Shown here in pieces: positions 1-6,190 of a stretch of 15,353 nucleotides of DNA. Source of the stretch: a bacterium (Candidatus Howlettbacteria) CG_4_10_14_0_8_um_filter_40_9 (GTDB taxonomy: Bacteria > Patescibacteriota > CPR2 > UBA1875 > GCA-2785325). The position numbers were made by a program, and so were the translations under genes. The notes beneath the pieces are model-generated. The model did not search any database. It was not told where the DNA came from and saw only the letters and a list, made by a program, of their open reading frames with translations. The first letter of the stretch is position 1, and the number at the start of each line of letters is the position of its first letter. The stretch lies in the NCBI GenBank assembly GCA_002785325.1, contig PFMH01000098.1, forward strand, positions 1-15,353, given 5' to 3'.

Positions 1-829
1 AAGTATTACCCGCATCCCACGTAAAGCCAGTCTTTGCCCCGTCCATACCTTGGTAGCTGGACAGTAAGCCCGAAATATGTTGCCACCAGTGCGACTCGTT
101 GTGATCTGTGGGGAAAACGCTGTGTTCCTTAGTCCCCATATACTTTAAAATTTCCGGATTCTTCCTTATAGCATACCTTAGGATAACTCCGAGGTCATAT
201 GGGGTCGAGTAGTGATCAGGATCGTCCATGCCCGATGGAGTTACAAAATTTGTATTTTTTAGCTCAAGCCATCTCGCCTTTTCATTCATTTTCTCGATAA
301 ATCTACCGCGATCATCAAATGTACCCTCAGCCAAAACCTCAGCGGCATCATTTGCAGAGATCATCATCAGCCCGTATAGCAGGTCGTCAACTTTCAGTTG
401 CTCCCCTTCTTTCATCACTATCTTATTTGGGATCATCTCTGAAGCAGTTTTTGAAACCGTCAAGAGTTCTTTGGTGTCGATATTCTCGAGAACGATAGTC
501 GCCGTCATTATTTTTGATATGCTGGCTGTAGGCCGTTTAGTGTCGACATTTTTTGCGTAGTATACTTCTCCGGTATCGACATCGAAAGCGATAGCTGTGT
601 CAGACTGAACTGAGAAAGGCATAAGGTTGTTTTCAGTAAAAGGATTGTCGAGAAGATAGTCCTTTTTCTCCTTCTCTGATATATTTACAATCTTTTCGGC
701 TTTGACCTGCTTACCTTTTCGGCTCGTCCCAATCCCTATCGACTTTTGACCCGAGAATTTTATAAATAGTACGGCTATACCAACAGCCAGTAATCCAAAT
801 ATAATAATTTTCTTATATTTCCAAATCAT
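1..829 (-). CDS. D-alanyl-D-alanine carboxypeptidase, peptidase S11 family (C-terminus outside window)
   Basis: This is the N-terminal 276 residues of a penicillin-binding-protein-like DD-peptidase; the reading frame runs off the window at base 1. Residues 8-23 form a hydrophobic signal/anchor segment after a basic start (MIWKYKK). The three S11 active-site motifs are present in order: SISK (nucleophile S103, K106), SAN (158-160) and KTG (266-268), the last in GAKTGFTWDAGN. The family (DacA/PBP5) removes the terminal D-Ala from peptidoglycan pentapeptides outside the cytoplasmic membrane. The start is ATG at 829, with a TATAAT box only 8 nt upstream and no Shine-Dalgarno, so the mRNA may be leaderless. 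It fits the other wall genes here (murC, the serine hydrolase). Family assignment is firm; whether it has the C-terminal PBP5 domain cannot be seen. Confidence 0.9.
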   Translation of the reverse strand, partial: MIWKYKKIIIFGLLAVGIAVLFIKFSGQKSIGIGTSRKGKQVKAEKIVNISEKEKKDYLLDNPFTENNLMPFSVQSDTAIAFDVDTGEVYYAKNVDTKRPTASISKIMTATIVLENIDTKELLTVSKTASEMIPNKIVMKEGEQLKVDDLLYGLMMISANDAAEVLAEGTFDDRGRFIEKMNEKARWLELKNTNFVTPSGMDDPDHYSTPYDLGVILRYAIRKNPEILKYMGTKEHSVFPTDHNESHWWQHISGLLSSYQGMDGAKTGFTWDAGNT

Positions 830-837
830 ACTGTGAA

Positions 838-843
838 ATTATA
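838..843 (-). promoter_or_regulatory. -10 box of the DD-carboxypeptidase gene, leaderless layout
   Basis: A perfect TATAAT on the minus strand ends 8 nt before the ATG at 829. Transcription would start at or next to the start codon. No convincing -35 is seen. Confidence 0.55.
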
Positions 844-860
844 GCACAAGAATAGAATAG

Positions 861-964
861 AAAAAATAAAAATAACGTCAAAAGGAGTCTCGTCGCGTTG
901 CCCGTTAGTGTGACGATATTAGGGTGAGCGGAGGAATGCTTGGGAGTGCCCGTTGAAGAAGCTA
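861..964 (+). other. GC-richer intergenic island, possible small RNA
   Basis: This stretch lies between the start of the carboxypeptidase gene and the 3' end of the next minus-strand gene. It is clearly richer in G and C than the A-rich bases on either side (844-885 and 965-1000) and has no usable reading frame. It holds two direct copies of TGCCCGTT (899-906 and 947-954) and a potential TCGTC/GACGA pairing. It runs straight into a palindrome plus T7 on the plus strand, the order expected for a small RNA with an intrinsic terminator. A weak TAGAAT lies at 853-858. I do not recognise it as SRP RNA, 6S RNA or tmRNA. Confidence 0.25.
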
Positions 965-999
965 GAACTTTTTTATTATAATAAAAAAGTTCTTTTTTT
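965..999 (+). terminator. Perfect 28-bp palindrome followed by T7
   Basis: Bases 965-992 are a perfect palindrome (GAAC, T6, ATTATAAT, A6, GTTC), and 993-999 are seven T on the plus strand. As RNA it makes about 12 base pairs with a four-base loop. The T-run follows the stem only in the plus direction, so it best terminates plus-strand transcription, although the A/T-rich stem may also stop the minus-strand gene ending at 1002. Confidence 0.55.
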
Positions 1000-1001
1000 A
1001 A

Positions 1002-2414
1002 TTAGTTATACTGATAAGTTTTATAAATATTAATGTCGGATTGAAATTGATTGAATGAATTATTAAAGTCACTAATTAATTTGTTGTAATGGTTTACTTG
1101 GTTTGTATAATTTTGATACAAAGTTGAATAATTAGAATATGCAAAATTCTTTTGTTGATTAGCTACTTGTTCGCAGGAATACTTATAAGGCGACGAATAC
1201 AGATAACTATTATAAGAATAGCTACTTGTAAAATCGTATTTATAGCCACACTCAGTTCTTGTGCTAGGAGTCATTAAATAGCTACTATATGCAGATTGTT
1301 GGACTCCCTCTCTTCTCTTAAGTTCGTTGAAGGCCAATTCAAGAGTGTCCTTTTTTGAAGACAGTATGTTGGCTTCACTCAAGATTTTATTTTCAAGATT
1401 TTTTATAGTCATAATCCTTGTATAAGGTCTGCCTTGATTGACATCAATGACTAGTGTCGGGGCATTTATCCTTTTGTCAAGATTTAAGTTTAATTTTGAG
1501 GGATCATCTTTTACTGAAAGCTCATTGAGGTTGTTAATTGTTAAGGAAGGCTTCCCGTTGTTCTTATCTATTTCAGAAGGAATAACTCCGGGCGCAAAGC
1601 CAGTATTTGTAACTTCAACAATCGCATATTTCGAATTAAATTCAGTAAATCCACTTGGGACGTTAACGGCCAGAGCCATATGTTTTTCGTTGGGGAAAGC
1701 GAAAATCCCAGTCCCATAACCCATTTCTCTCAATATAGCACTAGCTAGATATGTTTTATCAGTACATATCCCTTTATTTTTATAAATTGTTTCGTAAGGA
1801 AATTGGGATAGGTCGTACTCGGAGATTACATTGTTGCTTAGTACTTTATCTGCCTTCTCCTGATCATATGGTATATTTTGAACAAGGCAGGTTGCCAGTT
1901 CGAGAAGCTGGTCATCCTTTAAGCCATTGGACTCCCCTACTCTCTTTATGTCTTCTGCTAGTTTCTTTATTGTCTGATCTTTTTGGTTTATGTAGACAAA
2001 ACTAGAAAAATCATTTTTCGCCATCTTACCTTTTTTTATCGAATTATATTGATAATAATTATCAATGTTTTGATATAAAGGTTCTGTATCGATAGAGATA
2101 GTTTTTTTAGCGTATTCACATCTCAGAGTAGTAGTTTTTTTAGAACCCGTTGAAATTGGGGGATATACATTAACCCCATAACTCGCATAACCAGATAAAA
2201 CAAAAAATGAGGCAAAGACAACCGTCAGAGTACTCGCTAACAAAGGAAATAGCTTATTATTAACTACTTTTTCTTTCTTTTTATCTATCAAGTTTTTTTT
2301 GTTCTCCCCTCTCCGCTTAAGAATAGCCATCGATAAAGGGTTGTTACAATAAAAACAATTTTTATCGTTAGGGTCGTTTTTCTCTCCGCATTTTAGACAT
2401 TCAATTTTTCTCAT
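1002..2414 (-). CDS. Zinc-ribbon membrane protein with transglutaminase-like domain
   Basis: The 470-aa protein starts with a zinc ribbon (C6, C9, C20, C23; CLKCG and CFYCN), then a basic linker and one transmembrane helix (about 54-76). An extracytoplasmic part follows. Residues 165-270 resemble a transglutaminase-like cysteine-protease fold: helix ELATCLVQNIPYD, the nucleophile motif GICTDKTYL with C217, and H245 in EKHMALAV. The usual third residue (Asp) is not obvious; E267 in YAIVEV lies near that place. The last 120 residues hold a short predicted coiled segment (EANILSSKKDTLELAFNELK) and a very Tyr/Ser/Asn-rich tail with three Cys. The zinc ribbon would lie in the cytoplasm and the enzyme domain outside. 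A possible promoter lies at 2435-2462, and there is no Shine-Dalgarno before the ATG. Substrate and role are unknown; cell-surface protein processing or cross-linking is a guess. Domain calls rest on motifs only. Confidence 0.75.
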   Translation of the reverse strand: MRKIECLKCGEKNDPNDKNCFYCNNPLSMAILKRRGENKKNLIDKKKEKVVNNKLFPLLASTLTVVFASFFVLSGYASYGVNVYPPISTGSKKTTTLRCEYAKKTISIDTEPLYQNIDNYYQYNSIKKGKMAKNDFSSFVYINQKDQTIKKLAEDIKRVGESNGLKDDQLLELATCLVQNIPYDQEKADKVLSNNVISEYDLSQFPYETIYKNKGICTDKTYLASAILREMGYGTGIFAFPNEKHMALAVNVPSGFTEFNSKYAIVEVTNTGFAPGVIPSEIDKNNGKPSLTINNLNELSVKDDPSKLNLNLDKRINAPTLVIDVNQGRPYTRIMTIKNLENKILSEANILSSKKDTLELAFNELKRREGVQQSAYSSYLMTPSTRTECGYKYDFTSSYSYNSYLYSSPYKYSCEQVANQQKNFAYSNYSTLYQNYTNQVNHYNKLISDFNNSFNQFQSDINIYKTYQYN

Positions 2415-2434
2415 GATTTTGTTTACTGGAAGCC

Positions 2435-2462
2435 CATATAGCTTTAAATTGGAACACTACAA
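2435..2462 (-). promoter_or_regulatory. Possible promoter of the transglutaminase-like gene
   Basis: On the minus strand TTGTAG (2457-2462) and TATATG (2435-2440) are separated by 16 bp, about 20 nt before the ATG at 2414. The match to sigma-70 is partial. The rest of the gap 2415-2545 shows no gene. Confidence 0.3.
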
Positions 2463-2545
2463 TAAATCAGCTTCAGGATCTTTCGAATCTATTTAAGCCC
2501 CTTAGTTCAGGCACAATACAAAACATGCCTTAATTTATTAGAATA

Positions 2546-2767
2546 CTATTCTTTTATCTTTTCATTTTGTGGGTTATGCTTATCTTTTGAAAAAGCAAAA
2601 ACAATCCACATTATCATAACTGTAATAAAACCAAACCCGAAAGCAGCGGCTACTACAAATTCCCCCGCATTGCCCCCTACTGCTTGTCCCAAACTTTGTG
2701 TAAACCCATTTAATACCAGTAAAGCAAAAAGCAGTAGAAGATAGTGCCAATGTTTTGTTAATTTCAT
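2546..2767 (-). CDS. Small two-helix membrane protein, unknown function
   Basis: The 73-aa protein has two hydrophobic stretches (about 9-22 and 36-60) joined by a Gly/Gln-rich loop (QSLGQAVGGNAGEF), and ends in a charged tail (SKDKHNPQNEKIKE). A clear Shine-Dalgarno, AAAGGAG (2773-2779), lies 5 nt before the ATG, which makes this short gene credible. It starts 26 bp after the stop of the M48 peptidase gene and so is probably co-transcribed with it. It ends with TAG. No family is recognised. A small membrane partner of the peptidase is possible but is inference from position alone. Confidence 0.7.
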   Translation of the reverse strand: MKLTKHWHYLLLLFALLVLNGFTQSLGQAVGGNAGEFVVAAAFGFGFITVMIMWIVFAFSKDKHNPQNEKIKE

Positions 2768-2793
2768 TTTTACTCCTTTCTTAAACTATTTAT

Positions 2794-4158
2794 TTACTTC
2801 TCCTGTGGGAGTTTGTTGAATATTAATAATAAGCGGTAATTATACAAATTTGTAATGTCTTCTTCGATTTTCTTCCAATCTTCAAATAAGGTATTTACCT
2901 TATCACTGTTATCCTTTTTGTTAACTTTATATATATCTGCAAGTTTGTATCTTTTTTCTAGGGACGGGTGAGAATCATATGGAGTACTAGTTTTGCTATT
3001 ATTAAGTAAATTGTGGTCAAGCTCCTTTATCCCTAGCTTTCCGATAGAGTCATAGGCAAATTTCATAATTATATCTATGCTTGTAATGGTCTTTTCCTCA
3101 TCAAGTAACTCTATCGCGTACTTATCATTAACAAGCTCGCTAAAAACGATATCGTTTCTGGCAATCTTCTGTAAACCATTCTTAAATGCTTCGCCACCAT
3201 AAAGCTCAACAGAATTTAAGTCTGCCATCACTTCGCGAATTCTAGAAAAACCGTTAGTAATTCTAAAAAATAGTTTTATGTAAAAAAACAGAATCCAATA
3301 AGCGGGATTAAGTGCCATAACACCCCCGACCATTCCCTCACCGCCCGGACCTGGTGTTGATTTAAGGGTTTCTATTAGGGATGTGCTCATTGCATAGGTA
3401 AAAGTGCTCCATTGAGTATCCTTGTTGTTAAAGTGTCCGTATTCGTGGGCAAGAATAGCTTGGAGCTCGTTTATAGAAAGATCATAGATTGAAGGAATAC
3501 CCATCTGTAAAACCCTCCTACCGCTACCGAAAATCTTTGAAAAAAAGTTACCTTCTAGATAAACACCAACCCCATGGTCCGGAGTAATTATTATTTTATC
3601 TATACATTTTGTCCCCAAATCACCTGAGGTTTTATTTATCAACCTCCATAACTTTGTTTGCGAATTTTGATCAATAATGATTCCGTAAGGTAGAATTTTC
3701 TTGGGGAAGATAAGTCTGAAAAGACCCATGAATACAGCTGCTATTGTCCCGAAGAATATTATTGCCAATGCTATTAAAACCGCTATAGGTATTCTTGGTG
3801 CATTTGAAATTAACAAAACAGCATAAAGCGTAAAGGTTATCGCAGAGTATAGCGCTAATAAAAGCAAGAAAATTAAAAAAGGCAAGAGAACCAACAGGAC
3901 ATAGCCATACGTTCTAAATACCCTTTTATTTTTAAGGTTTTTCTCCTTACCGTTGATAAAGTCAGTAACCAAATGATTGAATTTTTTATTTAACACGGAG
4001 CCAACAATCCAGACAAGCAGACCAATAGCAAGAGCAAGGATAAAATATAAAATCAGGTCTTGATAATTAAAATTAAATGCAAAAAAATTTAAGAATATTA
4101 AAGAGAAAACACCAATAATTGTCAGGATTAAACTTGTTAATAAGGCAAGAGTTTTCAC
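2794..4158 (-). CDS. Membrane-bound M48 family zinc metallopeptidase
   Basis: The 454-aa protein has four hydrophobic segments in its first 150 residues (about 4-28, 33-55, 85-117 and 124-150). A cytoplasm-facing peptidase domain follows, with the zinc motif HEYGH (H238, E239, H242) in ELQAILAHEYGHFNN. The likely third ligand is E309 in REVMAD, the usual M48 arrangement. A further hydrophobic stretch lies at 285-300. The M48 family (HtpX, Ste24-like) cleaves membrane proteins or peptides in quality control. This protein is much longer than HtpX (about 290 aa) because of the long N-terminal membrane part, so I do not call it htpX. The start is GTG at 4158, overlapping the upstream stop as GTGA, which suggests translational coupling. 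It ends with TAA, 26 bp before the 73-aa gene. Confidence 0.87.
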   Translation of the reverse strand: MKTLALLTSLILTIIGVFSLIFLNFFAFNFNYQDLILYFILALAIGLLVWIVGSVLNKKFNHLVTDFINGKEKNLKNKRVFRTYGYVLLVLLPFLIFLLLLALYSAITFTLYAVLLISNAPRIPIAVLIALAIIFFGTIAAVFMGLFRLIFPKKILPYGIIIDQNSQTKLWRLINKTSGDLGTKCIDKIIITPDHGVGVYLEGNFFSKIFGSGRRVLQMGIPSIYDLSINELQAILAHEYGHFNNKDTQWSTFTYAMSTSLIETLKSTPGPGGEGMVGGVMALNPAYWILFFYIKLFFRITNGFSRIREVMADLNSVELYGGEAFKNGLQKIARNDIVFSELVNDKYAIELLDEEKTITSIDIIMKFAYDSIGKLGIKELDHNLLNNSKTSTPYDSHPSLEKRYKLADIYKVNKKDNSDKVNTLFEDWKKIEEDITNLYNYRLLLIFNKLPQEK

Positions 4159-4488
4159 TTAGCACCCCTTTCATTTTTGAATCCTCCCCTAAGAACAAAG
4201 ATGTTGGAAACGAATAATAAGGCTGTTGTAAAATCAATGACTATCCATATTTCTTTGGACATATGAATAGGTATGATCGTATTAAATAGAATCGCTATTG
4301 CTCCCATCACCCATGACCACTTCTCGTTTACTGATTCAAAAGCTTTAAAAGCAGAAAAAGCAGCTATTGAGGTAACCGCCCATCGTAAAAAAAATATAAT
4401 AATCATATGTAAGACCTTCGGGGATTGCAATCAACAGAAGGACAATTGCTGCTGAAGATAAAGTTATAGTTATGGTTCTGTTATTCAT
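4155..4488 (-). CDS. DUF6804-like small membrane protein, 5' end frameshifted
   Basis: The uninterrupted reading frame covers 4155-4430, but its first residues (MQSPKVLHMIII) do not look like a true N-terminus. An ATG at 4488 in another frame starts MNNRTITITLSSAAIVLLL, a good hydrophobic N-terminus, and runs to TYDYYIFF at an A8 run (4387-4394, T8 in the coding sense). With seven bases there it would read TYDYYIFLRWAVTSIAAFS and join the downstream frame. That gives about 110 aa with two to three helices and the IAILFNTIIPIHMSKEIW segment. From memory the pattern (YY..LRW, FNPIIPIHL, EIW..ID) is that of DUF6804. Function is unknown. The 3' end overlaps the M48 gene by 4 bp. Either one extra A is a sequence error, the gene is broken, or it relies on slippage at the run. 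Confidence 0.7.
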
Positions 4489-4541
4489 AAAATTTTCTTA
4501 TCTTAAGCCAATCATAGCACCAACAACTCATTGGTTGCAAT

Positions 4542-4563
4542 AAAAAAATCGGCATATAGCCGA
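4542..4563 (-). terminator. Intrinsic terminator after tRNA-Glu
   Basis: On the minus strand TCGGC pairs with GCCGA across the 5-nt loop TATAT (4549-4563), and seven T follow (4542-4548 read on minus). It lies 10 bp past the CCA end of the tRNA. Confidence 0.7.
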
Positions 4564-4573
4564 ATTCTTATTT

Positions 4574-4648
4574 TGGTAGCGCCAAGGGGAGTCGAACCCC
4601 TGTTACCAGGATGAGAACCTGGCGTCCTAACCACTAGACGATGGCGCC
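4574..4648 (-). tRNA. tRNA-Glu (anticodon CTC)
   Basis: The 75-nt sequence folds as a cloverleaf. The acceptor is GGCGCCA with TGGCGCT (first pair G-U), the D arm contains TCTAGTGGTTAGGAC, and the anticodon arm is CCAGG-TTCTCAT-CCTGG with anticodon CTC. The T arm is AGGGG-TTCGACT-CCCCT. CCA is encoded. It is transcribed on minus and followed by a terminator at 4542-4563. Confidence 0.95.
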
Positions 4649-4712
4649 CTGTAACAATTAACGATTTTAACTAAAAAAGTATAGCATTTTTCGTCTCTTT
4701 TTTCAACCAAAC

Positions 4713-4784
4713 AAAATAGCCCCGTACATAACTTTCATTTGCTTCTTAAACCACGGTTATGCAAATTATGTACGGGGCTATTTT
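4713..4784 (-). terminator. 19-bp perfect inverted repeat, structured bidirectional terminator
   Basis: The left arm 4713-4731 (AAAATAGCCCCGTACATAA) pairs perfectly with the right arm 4766-4784 around a 34-nt loop. The loop itself can fold (TTTGC/GCAAA and AACC-GT-GGTT). The arms end in T-rich sequence on both strands, so it can act as a terminator in either direction. Its place just after the stop of the 66-aa gene at 4798 suggests that gene's terminator. The long stem and structured loop are unusual. Confidence 0.6.
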
Positions 4785-4797
4785 ATTTAGAATAAAT

Positions 4798-4998
4798 TTA
4801 TTCTGTAGGAACTTCTAGCTCATCGAAAAGATCCTTCTTGATGAACTTAGTCATGTTTGTTCCGTCTGCGCCTTTTGCTCTTAGAGCGTAGCTGATCCTA
4901 CCTGTCTTTGAGTTAGTGTAGGTTGTCTTTTTGACCTGACTTTCGTCAACGTCCTCTTTGGCTCTTGCCTTTACATTGTAGAAAGTGTAACTTGCCAT
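4798..4998 (-). CDS. 66-aa conserved-looking soluble protein, unknown function
   Basis: The protein is MASYTFYNVKARAKEDVDES followed by a basic, Thr/Tyr-rich middle (KKTTYTNSKTGRISYALRAK) and an acidic end (DLFDELEVPTE). It has no membrane segment, no Cys and no known catalytic motif. AAAGGAG (5007-5013) lies 8 nt before the ATG. A roughly 70-nt 5' leader with hairpins lies upstream, and a strong terminator lies downstream. It therefore looks like a single, well-expressed gene. The basic centre would allow nucleic-acid or ribosome binding, but this is inference. I do not recognise a named family. Confidence 0.75.
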   Translation of the reverse strand: MASYTFYNVKARAKEDVDESQVKKTTYTNSKTGRISYALRAKGADGTNMTKFIKKDLFDELEVPTE

Positions 4999-5006
4999 GA
5001 TACTTT

Positions 5007-5102
5007 CTCCTTTCTTAAGTTAGTTGTTTTTTCGCTTGCGAAGCCGTGAAGCTTGCTTTCCCTATAAGTTTGGATTAATAAAATATGCTTGTCAAGTGTA
5101 AA
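5007..5102 (-). promoter_or_regulatory. Promoter and hairpin-bearing leader of the 66-aa gene
   Basis: Reading on minus, TTTACA (5097-5102) and TATTAA (5075-5080) are 16 bp apart; a TTGACA also lies at 5090-5095 but without a good -10 at the right distance. The leader then carries two small hairpins: AAGC-TTCACG-GCTT and the 12-bp palindrome TTCGCTTGCGAA (5031-5042). It also carries a direct repeat GCAAGC and ends in the Shine-Dalgarno AAAGGAG (5007-5013). The exact start of transcription is uncertain. Confidence 0.4.
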
Positions 5103-5126
5103 ACTATATAATGCAGGGATAAACTA

Positions 5127-5153
5127 TCAAAAAATGCCTTTGCAGAGGCATTT
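5127..5153 (-). terminator. Intrinsic terminator of thioredoxin reductase gene
   Basis: On minus, AAATGCCT and AGGCATTT (5132-5139 and 5146-5153) form an 8-bp stem with a 6-nt loop, followed by a T-run. It begins 4 bp after the trxB stop codon. Confidence 0.75.
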
Positions 5154-5157
5154 ATTT

Positions 5158-6063
5158 TTATGATCTTTTTATGATTTTATACACCGTATTTGCCGCTATT
5201 GCGCCCTCTGAGCAGGCGGTAACGATCTGCTTCAGTTTATTTGAACCGGTGGTCAAGTCCCCTGCTGCCAACATCCCCTTTATATTTGTCTGTTGGGATT
5301 CGTCTATCTGAATATGATGTGAGCTGTCCAACTCTATCCCTAGATCCTTAATGATTTCGATGGCCGGTGTCGCGCCGATCTCCACAAAGACACCATTAAC
5401 CGAGATCTCTTCGCCGGTTTCCCTTATGATAACACTCGAAACTTTGTTATCGCCCTTGATCTCTTTTAAAGATTTACCAAGCATGACTTCTATCTTTTTG
5501 TTCTTGTTTATGGTGTCGATCCATGCCGGTGTTCCTCGGAGATCTTTTCTAGCTATGAGATAAACCTTTTCAGCCACGTCTCCGAGTTGTACAGCGGCCG
5601 TAAGGGCAGCGTCTCCCCCGCCGACTACCGCGACAATCTTATTTCTGAAAAGAGGCGCGTCACAGGTCGCACAGTATGCTACTCCTTTACCCCGAAGCTC
5701 TTCTTCACCGGGAACCTTTAGTCTGGTCCTATTTGTCCCAGTGGTAAGAATAATGTTTTTGGCGCCGTATTCTTCACCGTTTGTTTTAATGGAAAATATT
5801 TCCTTATCTTTTTTTATCGTATTTATATCATCAGTTATGATATTGGCTCCTATCTTTTCTGCTTGGTTTTTCATCTTTTTCATAAGTTCGATCCCTGGGA
5901 TATCTGGGAGCCCGGGATAGTTTTCGACCATAAACGCCTCATTTGCCGTACCTCCATGTTCTTTGCCAATGCAAATAAAGTCGAGCTTGTATCTCGCTGC
6001 ATAAATGGAGGCCGTGATCCCTGCCGGACCAGAACCGATAATTATAAGATCATAAGTTTTCAT
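5158..6063 (-). CDS. trxB: Thioredoxin reductase (FAD disulfide reductase)
   Basis: The 301-aa length is normal for low-molecular-weight thioredoxin reductase. The FAD motif is GSGPAG (10-15). The redox-active disulfide is CATC (C131, C134) in VAYCATCDAP. The second dinucleotide fold has VVGGGDAALTAA (147-158), and the C-terminal FAD contact is AAGD...LKQIVTA. The enzyme reduces thioredoxin in the cytoplasm. One oddity is the segment that in NADPH enzymes reads HRRxxxR to hold the 2'-phosphate: here it is ARKDLRGT, so NADPH preference is not assured and another electron donor is possible. A thioredoxin gene is not in the window. The ATG at 6063 has TATAAT 7 nt upstream and no Shine-Dalgarno. 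It is probably a single-gene transcript, with terminators on both sides. Confidence 0.93.
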   Translation of the reverse strand: MKTYDLIIIGSGPAGITASIYAARYKLDFICIGKEHGGTANEAFMVENYPGLPDIPGIELMKKMKNQAEKIGANIITDDINTIKKDKEIFSIKTNGEEYGAKNIILTTGTNRTRLKVPGEEELRGKGVAYCATCDAPLFRNKIVAVVGGGDAALTAAVQLGDVAEKVYLIARKDLRGTPAWIDTINKNKKIEVMLGKSLKEIKGDNKVSSVIIRETGEEISVNGVFVEIGATPAIEIIKDLGIELDSSHHIQIDESQQTNIKGMLAAGDLTTGSNKLKQIVTACSEGAIAANTVYKIIKRS

Positions 6064-6070
6064 GTGTAAT

Positions 6071-6083
6071 ATTATATTGTACC
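6071..6083 (-). promoter_or_regulatory. Promoter of trxB, leaderless layout
   Basis: On minus the sequence TGGTACAATATAAT contains an extended -10 (TGGTACAAT) and an overlapping perfect TATAAT (6071-6076), 7 nt before the ATG. No -35 is evident. Confidence 0.6.
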
Positions 6084-6115
6084 AAAGGTTTTTTGGGTAG
6101 GGTTTTTATAAATTT

Positions 6116-6144
6116 AAATAGCAAAGTTCGGAACCTTGCTATTT
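6116..6144 (-). terminator. Terminator downstream of CAP-domain gene
   Basis: AAATAGCAA pairs with TTGCTATTT, with a small inner GTT-CGG-AAC stem. T-rich sequence flanks it on both strands. It lies between the stop of the CAP gene (6191) and the trxB promoter, so it likely ends the CAP transcript. Confidence 0.6.
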
Positions 6145-6190
6145 TGTTGCTTTAATAACTATTGACCAATAACCATTGCTATTGCTCATA

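Noticed and set aside
861..964. GC-rich island as SRP RNA, 6S RNA or tmRNA
   Set aside because: The signature sequences of these RNAs (for example the SRP GGAAGCAGC-type loop or a tmRNA tRNA-like end) are absent.
4273..4455. 60-aa plus-strand frame over the DUF6804-like gene
   Set aside because: It is antisense to a protein with good helix and family pattern.
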